NCBI GenBank assembly: GCA_964604875.1
Contig: CAZSAC010000036.1
Location: 1-17,584 of the forward strand
DNA length: 17,584 nucleotides
Source of the DNA: JAVVSR01 sp964604875
GTDB taxonomy: Bacteria > Bacillota > Clostridia > Christensenellales > CAG-917
Reading direction: 5' to 3'
Shown here one piece after another: positions 6,063 to 13,664 of this stretch (the stretch's first letter is position 1; each line of letters opens with the position of its first letter). Under the pieces are notes generated by a model that worked only from the letters and a program-made list of their open reading frames with translations, had not been told where the DNA came from and did no database searches. The position numbers and the translations under genes were made by a program.

Positions 6063-7385
6063 TTATGCCATTAGGTCGTTTACTCTTACGACTACGTCAA
6101 CCAATTCATTTGCGCAGTCTTTTGCCAAATCCTCGTCCAAGCATTCCACCATAACACGAATTTTTGGCTCTGTTCCGCTTGCTCGCAACATAACTCTGCC
6201 TTTGTCGCCAACCCTGTTCATCGCGTGAGCCAAGCCCTTGCTTACTTCTTCGTTATTCATTATTTCAAGTTTATCCTTAACCCTAACGTTAATATTGGTT
6301 TGAGGGTATAATTTGGCGTCAAAAAGCTCCGAAAGTTTTTTACCGCTGGTTTTTACCATTTGTGAAACCTGTAACGCAGTCAAAATGCCGTCGCCCGTGG
6401 ACGCGTAATCTTTCATAATAATATGCCCCGACTGCTCTCCGCCAAGGTTATAATTGTTTTCAACCATCTTTGCCAAAACGTATTTATCCCCGATATTTGC
6501 CCGAAGCAGGCTTATGCCTTTTTTCTCCAACGCAACCTGTAAGCCCATATTTGTGTGAGTGGTGCCAACGACAACATTGCCCCTAAGCTTGTTTTCAGCG
6601 TACATATGCGTCGCCATAGTATACAACATCATATCGCCGTCAAAAATCTCGCCTTTCTCGTCAACACCGATACATCTATCGGCATCTCCATCAAACGCAA
6701 AACCAAGGTCAGCTTTAAATTTTAAAACCTTTTTGGAAAGTTGCTCCGGATAGAGGGAACCGCAATTTTCATTTATCCTAATTCCGTCGTTTTTACAGTT
6801 TGTCGCCACAATCTCCGCACCGAGGGCGCGGAAGACTTGTGGAGCGATTTTATGCGAAGCTCCATTACTTCCGTCAAGCACAATTCTAAGCCCGTTTAAA
6901 GGCGTTTTAACGCTTTCAATCAAATGCTTCTCATACCTTTTATATGCGTTTAAATCCTGCTCAAAGGTACCTATCTTGGGAAAGTCCAAAACTTTTTCGT
7001 GCATAAAAAATCTTTCCAAATTTTCCTCATCCTTATCGATAAGTTTATAGCCTCTTTTATCAAACACTTTAATGCCGTTGTATTCGGCAGGATTATGAGA
7101 CGCGCTTATTACAATTCCGAAATCGGCGCCCATTTGTTGCGTTAAAAAAGCTATCCCTGCCGTGGGGACAACGCCTATATCAATAACTCGAGCGCCACCC
7201 GCCATCGCGCCGCCGGCAACTCCTAACATAATATACGTGCCGCTGATACGGGTATCTTCACCAATTATTATGGTGGGGTTTGCCTTCACGGACGTCAAGG
7301 AGTTTCCCAAACGTTTTGCTATATCAAAGTTTAAATCCTCGTTTACAATGCCTCTTATACCGTCAGTTCCAAAAAATACTCCCAT
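6063..7385 (-). CDS. glmM: Phosphoglucosamine mutase GlmM
   Basis: GlmM interconverts glucosamine-6-P and glucosamine-1-P for UDP-GlcNAc and peptidoglycan synthesis. The 440 residues contain the start motif FGTDGIRG (5-12), the phosphoserine loop ISASHNP with catalytic Ser96, the metal-binding DGDADR (about 230-236), the sugar-binding GGEQSGH, and the phosphate-binding RASGTEPKIR near the C-terminus. GGAGG precedes ATG 7385 and overlaps the end of the acetyltransferase gene, which stops only 2 bp upstream, so the pair is an operon catalysing consecutive steps. It ends in the shared hairpin before nagB. Confidence 0.96.
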   Translation of the reverse strand: MGVFFGTDGIRGIVNEDLNFDIAKRLGNSLTSVKANPTIIIGEDTRISGTYIMLGVAGGAMAGGARVIDIGVVPTAGIAFLTQQMGADFGIVISASHNPAEYNGIKVFDKRGYKLIDKDEENLERFFMHEKVLDFPKIGTFEQDLNAYKRYEKHLIESVKTPLNGLRIVLDGSNGASHKIAPQVFRALGAEIVATNCKNDGIRINENCGSLYPEQLSKKVLKFKADLGFAFDGDADRCIGVDEKGEIFDGDMMLYTMATHMYAENKLRGNVVVGTTHTNMGLQVALEKKGISLLRANIGDKYVLAKMVENNYNLGGEQSGHIIMKDYASTGDGILTALQVSQMVKTSGKKLSELFDAKLYPQTNINVRVKDKLEIMNNEEVSKGLAHAMNRVGDKGRVMLRASGTEPKIRVMVECLDEDLAKDCANELVDVVVRVNDLMA

Positions 7386-7387
7386 AA

Positions 7388-8029
7388 TTAATCCTCCAGT
7401 TTTTTAAGATATCTGCCTGCGCGATTAGGCTTTACAACCTGACGAACTCTGCCAATTACAAAATCTGCGTTATGCGTATCTTCTGTTACGGTTGTGCCTG
7501 CGCAAATATAAGTATTCTTTTCAATGTTCAACGGCGCAACCAAGTTGCTGTTGCTTCCAATAAAGCAGTTGTTTCCAACTTTAATTTTTGTTTTGTTTTT
7601 CCCGTCATAGTTTACAAATATAGTACCACAGCCGATATTACAGTCATTTCCAACCTCTGCGTCGCCAACGTACGATAAATGCGCAGCCTTAACTCCCTCG
7701 TGCAGAATGCTGTTTTTAATCTCAACAAAATTCCCCAATTTGCATTTGTTACCAATTTCGCAATTTGGACGCAATCTCGTAAACGGACCCAAATGAACTT
7801 CTTCACCCACAACGCTATCTTCTAAATAGCTGGAAATTATCTCGCAATTTGCGCCAATTTTACAATCTTTGATATAATTGCCTTGTTTAATTATACAGTT
7901 ATCGCCAATAACAGTATTTCCTTCAATACGATTGTTTTCATATATAACAACATTGTTGCCAATAACAACCGTGTCATCGATAAAGACAGATTTTTTATCT
8001 ATAAATGAAACATTTTCAAATCTTTCCAT
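7388..8029 (-). CDS. Stand-alone GlmU-type acetyltransferase domain (left-handed beta-helix)
   Basis: The 213 residues are built of hexapeptide repeats (I/V/L-G-x-x) and correspond to the C-terminal half of GlmU, which acetylates glucosamine-1-P to GlcNAc-1-P with acetyl-CoA. Residues matching the GlmU active site are present: Arg87 in GPFTRLRP, Lys105 in FVEIK, His117 and Tyr120 in KAAHLSYVGDAEVG, and Asn140-Tyr141 in VNYDG. The N-terminal uridylyltransferase domain (GxGxxM-type, about 230 residues) is absent. This is not a truncation: GGAGG precedes ATG 8029 and the region upstream is non-coding. A TATAAT (minus strand, 8064-8059) may be its -10, but no matching -35 is seen. Placement directly before glmM strongly supports a role in UDP-GlcNAc synthesis. 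Confidence 0.88.
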   Translation of the reverse strand: MERFENVSFIDKKSVFIDDTVVIGNNVVIYENNRIEGNTVIGDNCIIKQGNYIKDCKIGANCEIISSYLEDSVVGEEVHLGPFTRLRPNCEIGNKCKLGNFVEIKNSILHEGVKAAHLSYVGDAEVGNDCNIGCGTIFVNYDGKNKTKIKVGNNCFIGSNSNLVAPLNIEKNTYICAGTTVTEDTHNADFVIGRVRQVVKPNRAGRYLKKLED

Positions 8030-8241
8030 AGCTCCTCCAAAACTATATTTATTATTACATTATATGCAAAAAAAAGCAAATGATTTATATACAAAATATA
8101 AGATTTAGTATATGTTTTTTATTTTATTTTACATAAAAACTCTTAATATTGCCTATTTTAGTCAGTTTTTTGGGAAATTTGCATTTCTAATCTTAATTTT
8201 ATATACCTCATAAATTAAATTAGGCATCAAATTTTATACAT

Positions 8242-8273
8242 AAAAAAATCCCGCAGCTATATAACTGCGGGAT
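8242..8273 (-). terminator. Intrinsic terminator of the uppP-dehydratase-Wzz unit
   Basis: Read on the minus strand, ATCCCGCAG (8273-8265) pairs with CTGCGGGAT (8256-8248) around an 8-nt loop, followed by a run of seven Ts. It lies about 17 bp after the Wzz-like stop codon. The rest of 8030-8241 is AT-rich, without a recognisable gene or riboswitch. Confidence 0.93.
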
Positions 8274-8289
8274 AAAAATTAAAATTTAT

Positions 8290-9729
8290 TTATTCGATAA
8301 CTTTATCTTTTTCTTTTTGCTTTTTGTTTTCAATAACCATTGCAGCAGTTGCCGCGATTATCGCCATAACCACAGTGATTCCAATAGCCATAGTTAATGA
8401 CATTTTACTGTCGCTAACAATGCCCGAATTGATTGTATATACCGCGTCGCTTAAAAGCTTTGAGGTTCTATACTCAATGATTGTTTCTTCTCCAACATCT
8501 AAGGAATATACGATTTTTTTGTTTATCGACATAATTAAATTATTTGCATACGCAATGTCTGACGGAGTATTTCCGCCCACAATTAAATTCAATTTATCAA
8601 TACGGCTTTGATATATCGCCTTACTTGAAGTGATGTTTTCCTTTTCCAAATAGAGCGAAGCCAATTTATTTACAAGTTTATCATAGTTTTCAGAATTTGT
8701 TTTATACTCAACAAAAGTATCGCCCACGGGAACCAAAACAGAGCCCTGTTGATAAAATCCGTCTTTTTTAACCAGATTTTCATAGGCAGTTATCTCCGAG
8801 GTTAGCCTAGCTTCTATAATTTTGAGATTTGCCACCTTTTGTTCCAAAACGCCAATGGTTTTATCCATATCTTTTGCAAGCCCCTTGGAAATAATGAAGC
8901 TCTCTAAGCCCGTTAAGTCAACGTCTCTAATTTGAATTAGAAGCTCTTTCAAGTCTCCAAAGCCAAGCATGGTTGTGGAGCTTCTAAAGGATTTTGCAGA
9001 GGTTTCCATCTCGGTGAAGTAGTTGATATAGTTATTAAGCTCTGTTCCTAAAATATCACAAATTTCCATATAATCATAAACAAAGCCTTCCGACTCCGGA
9101 GTTGAAAAATCCAAAGGCTTCAATGCGCTGGAAACCAAAGAAACCTGTCCGAAGCTTTCTTTAAAGAATGATTTATATTGCACAAATATTTGGTCAAGTA
9201 AAGCGCTAGCTTCGTTAGAGGATAATCCCAAGCTATCACAATCATTTATAGTTACAATATATCTGTTTGGATAATATTTCAATTGGTCTAACTGTTGCAA
9301 GGCAGTCGGATCCTTTGTTGCAATCTCTTTGATAATTGCAATTTGATCCATTACGTCTTTGGGAGTAACGCCGCTGATTGTAATGGCGTTTCTTAGCTTT
9401 GTTACGTCAACGTCATAATTTAATGATTTAACCGCCGCAGCCAAAACACTCGGCGCCTTAATGGACTCGGAATCAAACACACCGCCTAGTGGATCCAACC
9501 CTTTTTCTACGCCTTCATAAGCAAAATCTATAACGCCTTGGGCATTTTTCTCTCTTGACCCAATAAAGATTGTGCCGCAGATAATAGCTGAAATCACAAC
9601 TGCAACCACAACAAAAAGAGTGATTCGCGGTAAACTTTTCCCTAAAAACGAAAAAATCTGTTTAAAGGTTAATCCGTCATTTTCTGGGATATAATTTTCA
9701 GATTGTCTTGGTTCTTTAATCTCGGACAT
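8290..9729 (-). CDS. Wzz-like polysaccharide co-polymerase (chain-length regulator)
   Basis: The 479 residues have the polysaccharide co-polymerase layout: a cytoplasmic N-terminus (1-34), membrane helix 1 (about 35-57), a large extracytoplasmic region rich in helix and likely coiled coil (about 58-443), membrane helix 2 (about 445-466) and a lysine-rich cytoplasmic tail. Such proteins set chain length of a Wzy-made glycan. There is no kinase domain and no adjacent BY-kinase, unlike typical Gram-positive CpsC/CpsD pairs. The proline-rich segment usual before TM2 in enterobacterial Wzz is not obvious, so the family call rests on topology and context. GAGGAGGG precedes ATG 9729. It is the last gene of the uppP unit, followed by a strong terminator. 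Confidence 0.65.
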   Translation of the reverse strand: MSEIKEPRQSENYIPENDGLTFKQIFSFLGKSLPRITLFVVVAVVISAIICGTIFIGSREKNAQGVIDFAYEGVEKGLDPLGGVFDSESIKAPSVLAAAVKSLNYDVDVTKLRNAITISGVTPKDVMDQIAIIKEIATKDPTALQQLDQLKYYPNRYIVTINDCDSLGLSSNEASALLDQIFVQYKSFFKESFGQVSLVSSALKPLDFSTPESEGFVYDYMEICDILGTELNNYINYFTEMETSAKSFRSSTTMLGFGDLKELLIQIRDVDLTGLESFIISKGLAKDMDKTIGVLEQKVANLKIIEARLTSEITAYENLVKKDGFYQQGSVLVPVGDTFVEYKTNSENYDKLVNKLASLYLEKENITSSKAIYQSRIDKLNLIVGGNTPSDIAYANNLIMSINKKIVYSLDVGEETIIEYRTSKLLSDAVYTINSGIVSDSKMSLTMAIGITVVMAIIAATAAMVIENKKQKEKDKVIE

Positions 9730-9796
9730 AGTCCCTCCTCATAAGTAAGATGTAGAAACACATCAACTGTTATTTTATGCAAAAATATATTTTTAA

Positions 9797-11857
9797 TTAG
9801 TTCTTATAGCTTGACGTATCTTTTTTTTCGGCCTTTGCCGCAATAGGAAGCGCCTGCGGTCTAGAGGTTCCTCCTGATATGGAAATTTTATTTTCATCAT
9901 TTTTAGATACATTTTTATTTTTGATTTTTTTATTTAAGGCTTTTGGTTTTTCCTTGGTATCAGATGAAATTTTTTCTAAATCAATAGAACCATTTGTTTT
10001 ATGCACGAAGTTGGGAATAATGTTTCTCAGCTGACCGATAACCTCGCCTTGTTTGTTTTCTTTTGCATATTCAATCAGCTTATTAAGCTTATCCATAAAG
10101 GATTTTTCATCAACGCTGATTTGTTTGCAAATAAATATTTTCTTGTTGGAGGTTTTCCTCATGCCTTCATTGGTTAAAAGCAATTCCTCAAACAGTTTTT
10201 CACCGGGACGAAGCCCCGTATATTCAATTTCGATATCTTTTCCAAGCGTTAAGCCCGAAAGGCTTATCATATTTTCAGCCAAATCCACAATTTTTACAGG
10301 CTCGCCCATATCCAAAACGAATATTTCGCCGCTTTGCGACAATGCTCCGGTCTCCAATACCAGCGATACAGCCTCGGGAATTGTCATAAAATAACGAATA
10401 ATGCGCTTATCGGTAATCGTAACGGGACCGCCTTCTGCAATTTGTTTTTTAAACAAAGGGATAACCGAGCCGTTAGACCCAAGCACATTTCCAAAACGAA
10501 CTGCGCAATAGGTGGTAGTATCACATATTTGAGAGTGATATTGCACTATCATTTCACAGCAACGTTTACTAGCGCCCATAACGTTTGTAGGATTTACCGC
10601 TTTGTCGGTTGAAATAAGCAAAAATTTCTGAGTTTTAAACTCCGCCGCAAGTCTGCAAAGGTTCAGCGTACCAACAACGTTATTCTTAATTGCTTGCTCC
10701 GGTACGGTCTCCATCAACGGAACGTGCTTATGCGCAGCGGCGTGAAAAACAAGCTGAGGACGGAATCGCTTAAACAGAATCCGACATTTATCATAGTCTG
10801 CTATAGAACAGATTTCAACCTCTAAATCCAATTCCGAACCATATTGACGGATAAGTTCCTGTTGAATGTCGTAGGCGTTATTTTCATATATGTCCAAAAT
10901 AATCAGTTTTTTGGGTTGAAAACTGGCGATTTGACGGCAAAGCTCACTTCCTATAGAGCCGCCTCCGCCCGTAACCAAACAAACTTTCCCCGTAACATAT
11001 TGACGAACCTCACTTGTGTCAAACGTCATAGGTTCTCTTCCCAATAAGTCTTCGATTCTAACGTCACGAGTTTGAGGGATAACGTCTGATTTATTTATCA
11101 AATCCTGAATAGGAGGAACTACCTTTAAAGTGCATTTAGTCTCTACGCATTCTTTTAGGATTTTACGTCTTTTTTCTTTTTCACAAGTAGGAATAGCGAA
11201 AATAATTTTTTTGACGTCGTATTTTTTTATATTAAGCTGAATGGAATCGGTATTTCCTACAACCGGTATATCGAATATTTCTTTATTATTTTTATCGAAA
11301 TCGTCGTCCAAGAAGCAAACAGGATGGAAAAGCTCAGGATTATTTATAAGCTCTTTCGCAATTGTAGTGCCCGTCCAGCCTGCGCCGATAATCATTGTAT
11401 TATTGTTTTCTTCCGTATTTATGTTAACCTTTTTCTTATGAAGGGTGTTATAAATATATAATAAAACAAAGCGTATTAGCATTAAAAACGTAAAACAGAC
11501 AAAGAAATTTGTTGCAAAGAAGCTAACGTACCATAGCTCATATGAAAACACCGAGATAGTAACTCCGAATGACGTAAGCATTGTCATCATTAACGCAACG
11601 GCAAGCTTTGCAAAATTTCTAAAAGCGGCGAATTCCCAAACAGTCTTATAGAGTTTTAACAGCGTATGAAACACAAAGAAAATAAGCAAGGTCATACCCG
11701 TTATATAAACGAACTGACTTACCGAAAGAGAAACCGTCTCCATAAGATTAAACAAAGACAGTACAGCAAGCGTCAGCCCGCCTACAAAAACATAGTCAAA
11801 GATAGCGGTACGCTCTCTTTTTGTAGATTTATAAAGTTTTTTAACAAATTCGCCCAT
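9797..11857 (-). CDS. Membrane-bound nucleotide-sugar 4,6-dehydratase (FlaA1/CapD/PglF type)
   Basis: Long-form dehydratase that probably converts UDP-GlcNAc to a UDP-4-keto-6-deoxy sugar for glycan synthesis. Residues about 20-135 hold four membrane helices. A first Rossmann-like domain starts at IIGAGWTGT (156-164). The catalytic SDR domain starts at TGGGGSIG (296-303) and has S416-T417-D418-K419 and M427-x3-K431, where Met replaces the usual SDR Tyr, as in PglF and FlaA1. RPGEKLFEEL follows near 565. The last 55 residues or so are a Lys/Asn/Ser-rich low-complexity tail not expected in the family core. It starts 4 bp after the uppP stop, with a weak AGGT site. At 686 residues it is slightly long for the family because of the tail. 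Confidence 0.9.
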   Translation of the reverse strand: MGEFVKKLYKSTKRERTAIFDYVFVGGLTLAVLSLFNLMETVSLSVSQFVYITGMTLLIFFVFHTLLKLYKTVWEFAAFRNFAKLAVALMMTMLTSFGVTISVFSYELWYVSFFATNFFVCFTFLMLIRFVLLYIYNTLHKKKVNINTEENNNTMIIGAGWTGTTIAKELINNPELFHPVCFLDDDFDKNNKEIFDIPVVGNTDSIQLNIKKYDVKKIIFAIPTCEKEKRRKILKECVETKCTLKVVPPIQDLINKSDVIPQTRDVRIEDLLGREPMTFDTSEVRQYVTGKVCLVTGGGGSIGSELCRQIASFQPKKLIILDIYENNAYDIQQELIRQYGSELDLEVEICSIADYDKCRILFKRFRPQLVFHAAAHKHVPLMETVPEQAIKNNVVGTLNLCRLAAEFKTQKFLLISTDKAVNPTNVMGASKRCCEMIVQYHSQICDTTTYCAVRFGNVLGSNGSVIPLFKKQIAEGGPVTITDKRIIRYFMTIPEAVSLVLETGALSQSGEIFVLDMGEPVKIVDLAENMISLSGLTLGKDIEIEYTGLRPGEKLFEELLLTNEGMRKTSNKKIFICKQISVDEKSFMDKLNKLIEYAKENKQGEVIGQLRNIIPNFVHKTNGSIDLEKISSDTKEKPKALNKKIKNKNVSKNDENKISISGGTSRPQALPIAAKAEKKDTSSYKN

Positions 11858-11861
11858 AGTA

Positions 11862-12638
11862 TTACCTAATTAAAAAATAATAGCAGAAAGAAACAATGGA
11901 TATAACGATTAAATAAACGCTAAACCATTTGTAATTTGCCTTTTTGATAACAAACAATAAAAGCTTTATGGCAAAGAATCCACTGATTGCAGCGGCAGCC
12001 ATTCCACAAATTGTCGGCCACAAGTCTAAAACAAAATTATCTTGATAAACCATCTGAGCCAACTGTAAGGTTGACGCGCCCAAAATGGCAACCATACTCA
12101 TAAAAAACGAAAACTTTGCAACTTTTTCTCTGTCGTTCCCGTTCAAAACGCCTGAGCAAATTGTCATACCGCTTCTAGATATTCCCGGTAATACGGCAAA
12201 AGCTTGAGCAAAGCCCATAATCATTGCAGATTTTCCGTCGAACTCCTTTATTGTGCGCACTTTTTTTGCCCTAACTTCGGTGATATATAAAACTGCGGCA
12301 GTAATTAGAAACAAGAAGCACAATATTTTCCCCGGTATGGCAATGTCCAACACCTTAAAAGCGCCCATAACAATAACTGCAGGGATACTTGCGAAAAACA
12401 AATACATAAAATCTTTGTATGGAGCTTTAAATAAATTAATTATGTCTTTATAAAATATAAAAAACAAAGGAATAAGCGTCCCAACGTGTAGCATTAGGTC
12501 AAAAGCGCCCGTTCCTTTATCGAAATCGGCTTGCATTAAATCGCCTATAAACTGGAGATGCCCACTGCTCGAAACAGGTAAATATTCTGTTAAGCCTTGA
12601 ACAATACCCAAAAATATAGCCTTTAGAATATCAATCAT
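11862..12638 (-). CDS. uppP: Undecaprenyl-diphosphatase UppP (BacA)
   Basis: UppP dephosphorylates undecaprenyl-PP to regenerate the lipid carrier for peptidoglycan and surface glycans, and confers bacitracin tolerance. The polytopic 258-residue protein has the E/QxxxE motif Q14-x3-E18 in QGLTEYLPVSSSGHL (14-28), with His27, and LPGISRSGMT (150-159) with Arg155, both essential in the family. GGAGTGG precedes ATG 12638. It is the first gene of a three-gene unit supplying carrier, modified sugar and chain-length control. Confidence 0.95.
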   Translation of the reverse strand: MIDILKAIFLGIVQGLTEYLPVSSSGHLQFIGDLMQADFDKGTGAFDLMLHVGTLIPLFFIFYKDIINLFKAPYKDFMYLFFASIPAVIVMGAFKVLDIAIPGKILCFLFLITAAVLYITEVRAKKVRTIKEFDGKSAMIMGFAQAFAVLPGISRSGMTICSGVLNGNDREKVAKFSFFMSMVAILGASTLQLAQMVYQDNFVLDLWPTICGMAAAAISGFFAIKLLLFVIKKANYKWFSVYLIVISIVSFCYYFLIR

Positions 12639-12669
12639 TCAACCACTCCATATATTATTAGCTGATGGT

Positions 12670-12698
12670 ATTATACCATAATAATAAAATTTGTACAA
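12670..12698 (-). promoter_or_regulatory. Promoter of the uppP unit with overlapping dyad
   Basis: On the minus strand TTGTAC (12698-12693) is followed after 17 nt by a perfect TATAAT (12675-12670), preceded by TGG, an extended -10. The -35 is only 3/6. The start would lie near 12663, about 24 nt before ATG 12638. A 15-bp dyad ATGGTATTATACCAT (12665-12679) covers the -10 exactly and could be an operator. Confidence 0.6.
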
Positions 12699-12723
12699 TA
12701 AAAGACTCCGTTTTTTTTAATAT

Positions 12724-12828
12724 TTACACTTTTTTTGCGATTTTTACCCCAAATTTTGTTTCACATTCTTTACAAACCATACAACCTTCGGGAATAATTG
12801 CGCCACAACATATACATCTATCTTCCAT
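12724..12828 (-). CDS. 34-residue zinc-ribbon-like microprotein
   Basis: A short ORF runs from ATG 12828 to TAA 12724, preceded by a strong GGAGGAG Shine-Dalgarno (12834-12840). The peptide has C5-x2-C8 and C19-x2-C22, with extra Cys7 and Cys16, in the pattern CxxCG-x2-IP-x-G-x2-VCxxC, followed by a Lys-rich tail. Two CxxC pairs on such a short chain suggest a single zinc knuckle or rubredoxin-like fold. Similar tiny CxxC proteins occur in Clostridia, but I cannot assign a function. It lies between uppP and the COG2426 gene and ends about 26 bp upstream of the uppP -35, so it is probably a separate or readthrough transcript. Confidence 0.65.
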   Translation of the reverse strand: MEDRCICCGAIIPEGCMVCKECETKFGVKIAKKV

Positions 12829-12857
12829 AACAACTCCTCCAACAGTTTACTTGCAAC

Positions 12858-12886
12858 TTGACACTAAAAAAAGTATGTGCTAATAT
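12858..12886 (+). promoter_or_regulatory. Sigma-A promoter of the COG2426 gene
   Basis: A perfect TTGACA (12858-12863), a 17-nt spacer and TAATAT (12881-12886) preceded by TGC (extended -10) read toward ATG 12975. The leader would be about 80 nt, AT-rich, with no riboswitch recognised. The rest of 12829-12974 holds only the Shine-Dalgarno of the microprotein on the other strand. Confidence 0.65.
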
Positions 12887-12974
12887 AAAATAAATTTGCT
12901 CTTTTTGTTATCTTTCCCTAAAAAAAATAACATATGCAAATAATATAATTATTAAAGCTTTTGGATAGGTAACT

Positions 12975-13658
12975 ATGAGTGGTTTATCATTAAAAATCGG
13001 TATGTTTTTTGCAGATTTATTTAAGTCGAATTTTCTTGCGGTTTTATTTACGTCAATGTTTCCTATTGTTGAGGTACGCGGAGGCATACCTCTTGGCATA
13101 AGCTTAGGAATGTCTGTCGGGCTAAGCTATTTAGCGGCTTGTCTTGCAGGCGTAATAGTCGTACCGATTTTAGTTTTATTTTTAAAGAAAGTTATTAATT
13201 GGATGATAACTTCCAAAAAATTTGGAAGATTTGGAAAAGCGCTAGACAGATATTTTACCGACCGAGCAAAAAAAGTTGAAGACGGCGCAATAGTCTCAAA
13301 GCGGGATAAGGATTTTTTAAAGTACATTGCATTATACGCATTTGTAGCCGCCCCTCTGCCTATGACGGGCTTTTGGACTGGGACTGCGGTTGCTGTTTTT
13401 ATGGGGCTAAAACCACTTAAATCTTTTTTGACAATTACTGCAGGCAATCTGACCGCAGGCGGCTTGGTATTGCTTCTTGCGTGGGCGCTGGGCGATAAAG
13501 CTCATATCATTTCAGACGTTTTTCTCTACTGCGTACCCGTAGTTTTGGCAATACTATTCATAAAAATCGCTTTAAAGAAAAAACAATCGCCCTCCACAAA
13601 AGAGAACGATTCATCAGACGAAATAAAGTCAGACACGACAGACGAACAAAACAAATAA
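12975..13658 (+). CDS. COG2426 small multidrug-export-like membrane protein
   Basis: The 227-residue polytopic protein carries the family signature around FPIVEVRGGIPLG (29-41; Glu33, Arg35, Gly36-Gly37, Pro39) and a second re-entrant-like region AAPLPMTGFWTGT, as in the Sm_multidrug_ex family (PF06695, COG2426). Transport function in that family is named rather than shown. The last 25 residues are hydrophilic and rich in Ser, Asp and Lys. The Shine-Dalgarno is weak (AGGT). It converges on the Wzy-like gene with a 6-bp gap and no visible terminator between them. Confidence 0.8.
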   Translation: MSGLSLKIGMFFADLFKSNFLAVLFTSMFPIVEVRGGIPLGISLGMSVGLSYLAACLAGVIVVPILVLFLKKVINWMITSKKFGRFGKALDRYFTDRAKKVEDGAIVSKRDKDFLKYIALYAFVAAPLPMTGFWTGTAVAVFMGLKPLKSFLTITAGNLTAGGLVLLLAWALGDKAHIISDVFLYCVPVVLAILFIKIALKKKQSPSTKENDSSDEIKSDTTDEQNK

Positions 13659-13664
13659 CCTGTT

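Noticed and set aside
8100..8240. Possible riboswitch or small RNA in the AT-rich gap before the terminator
   Set aside because: No paired stems of useful length or known aptamer core could be seen; only AT-rich sequence.
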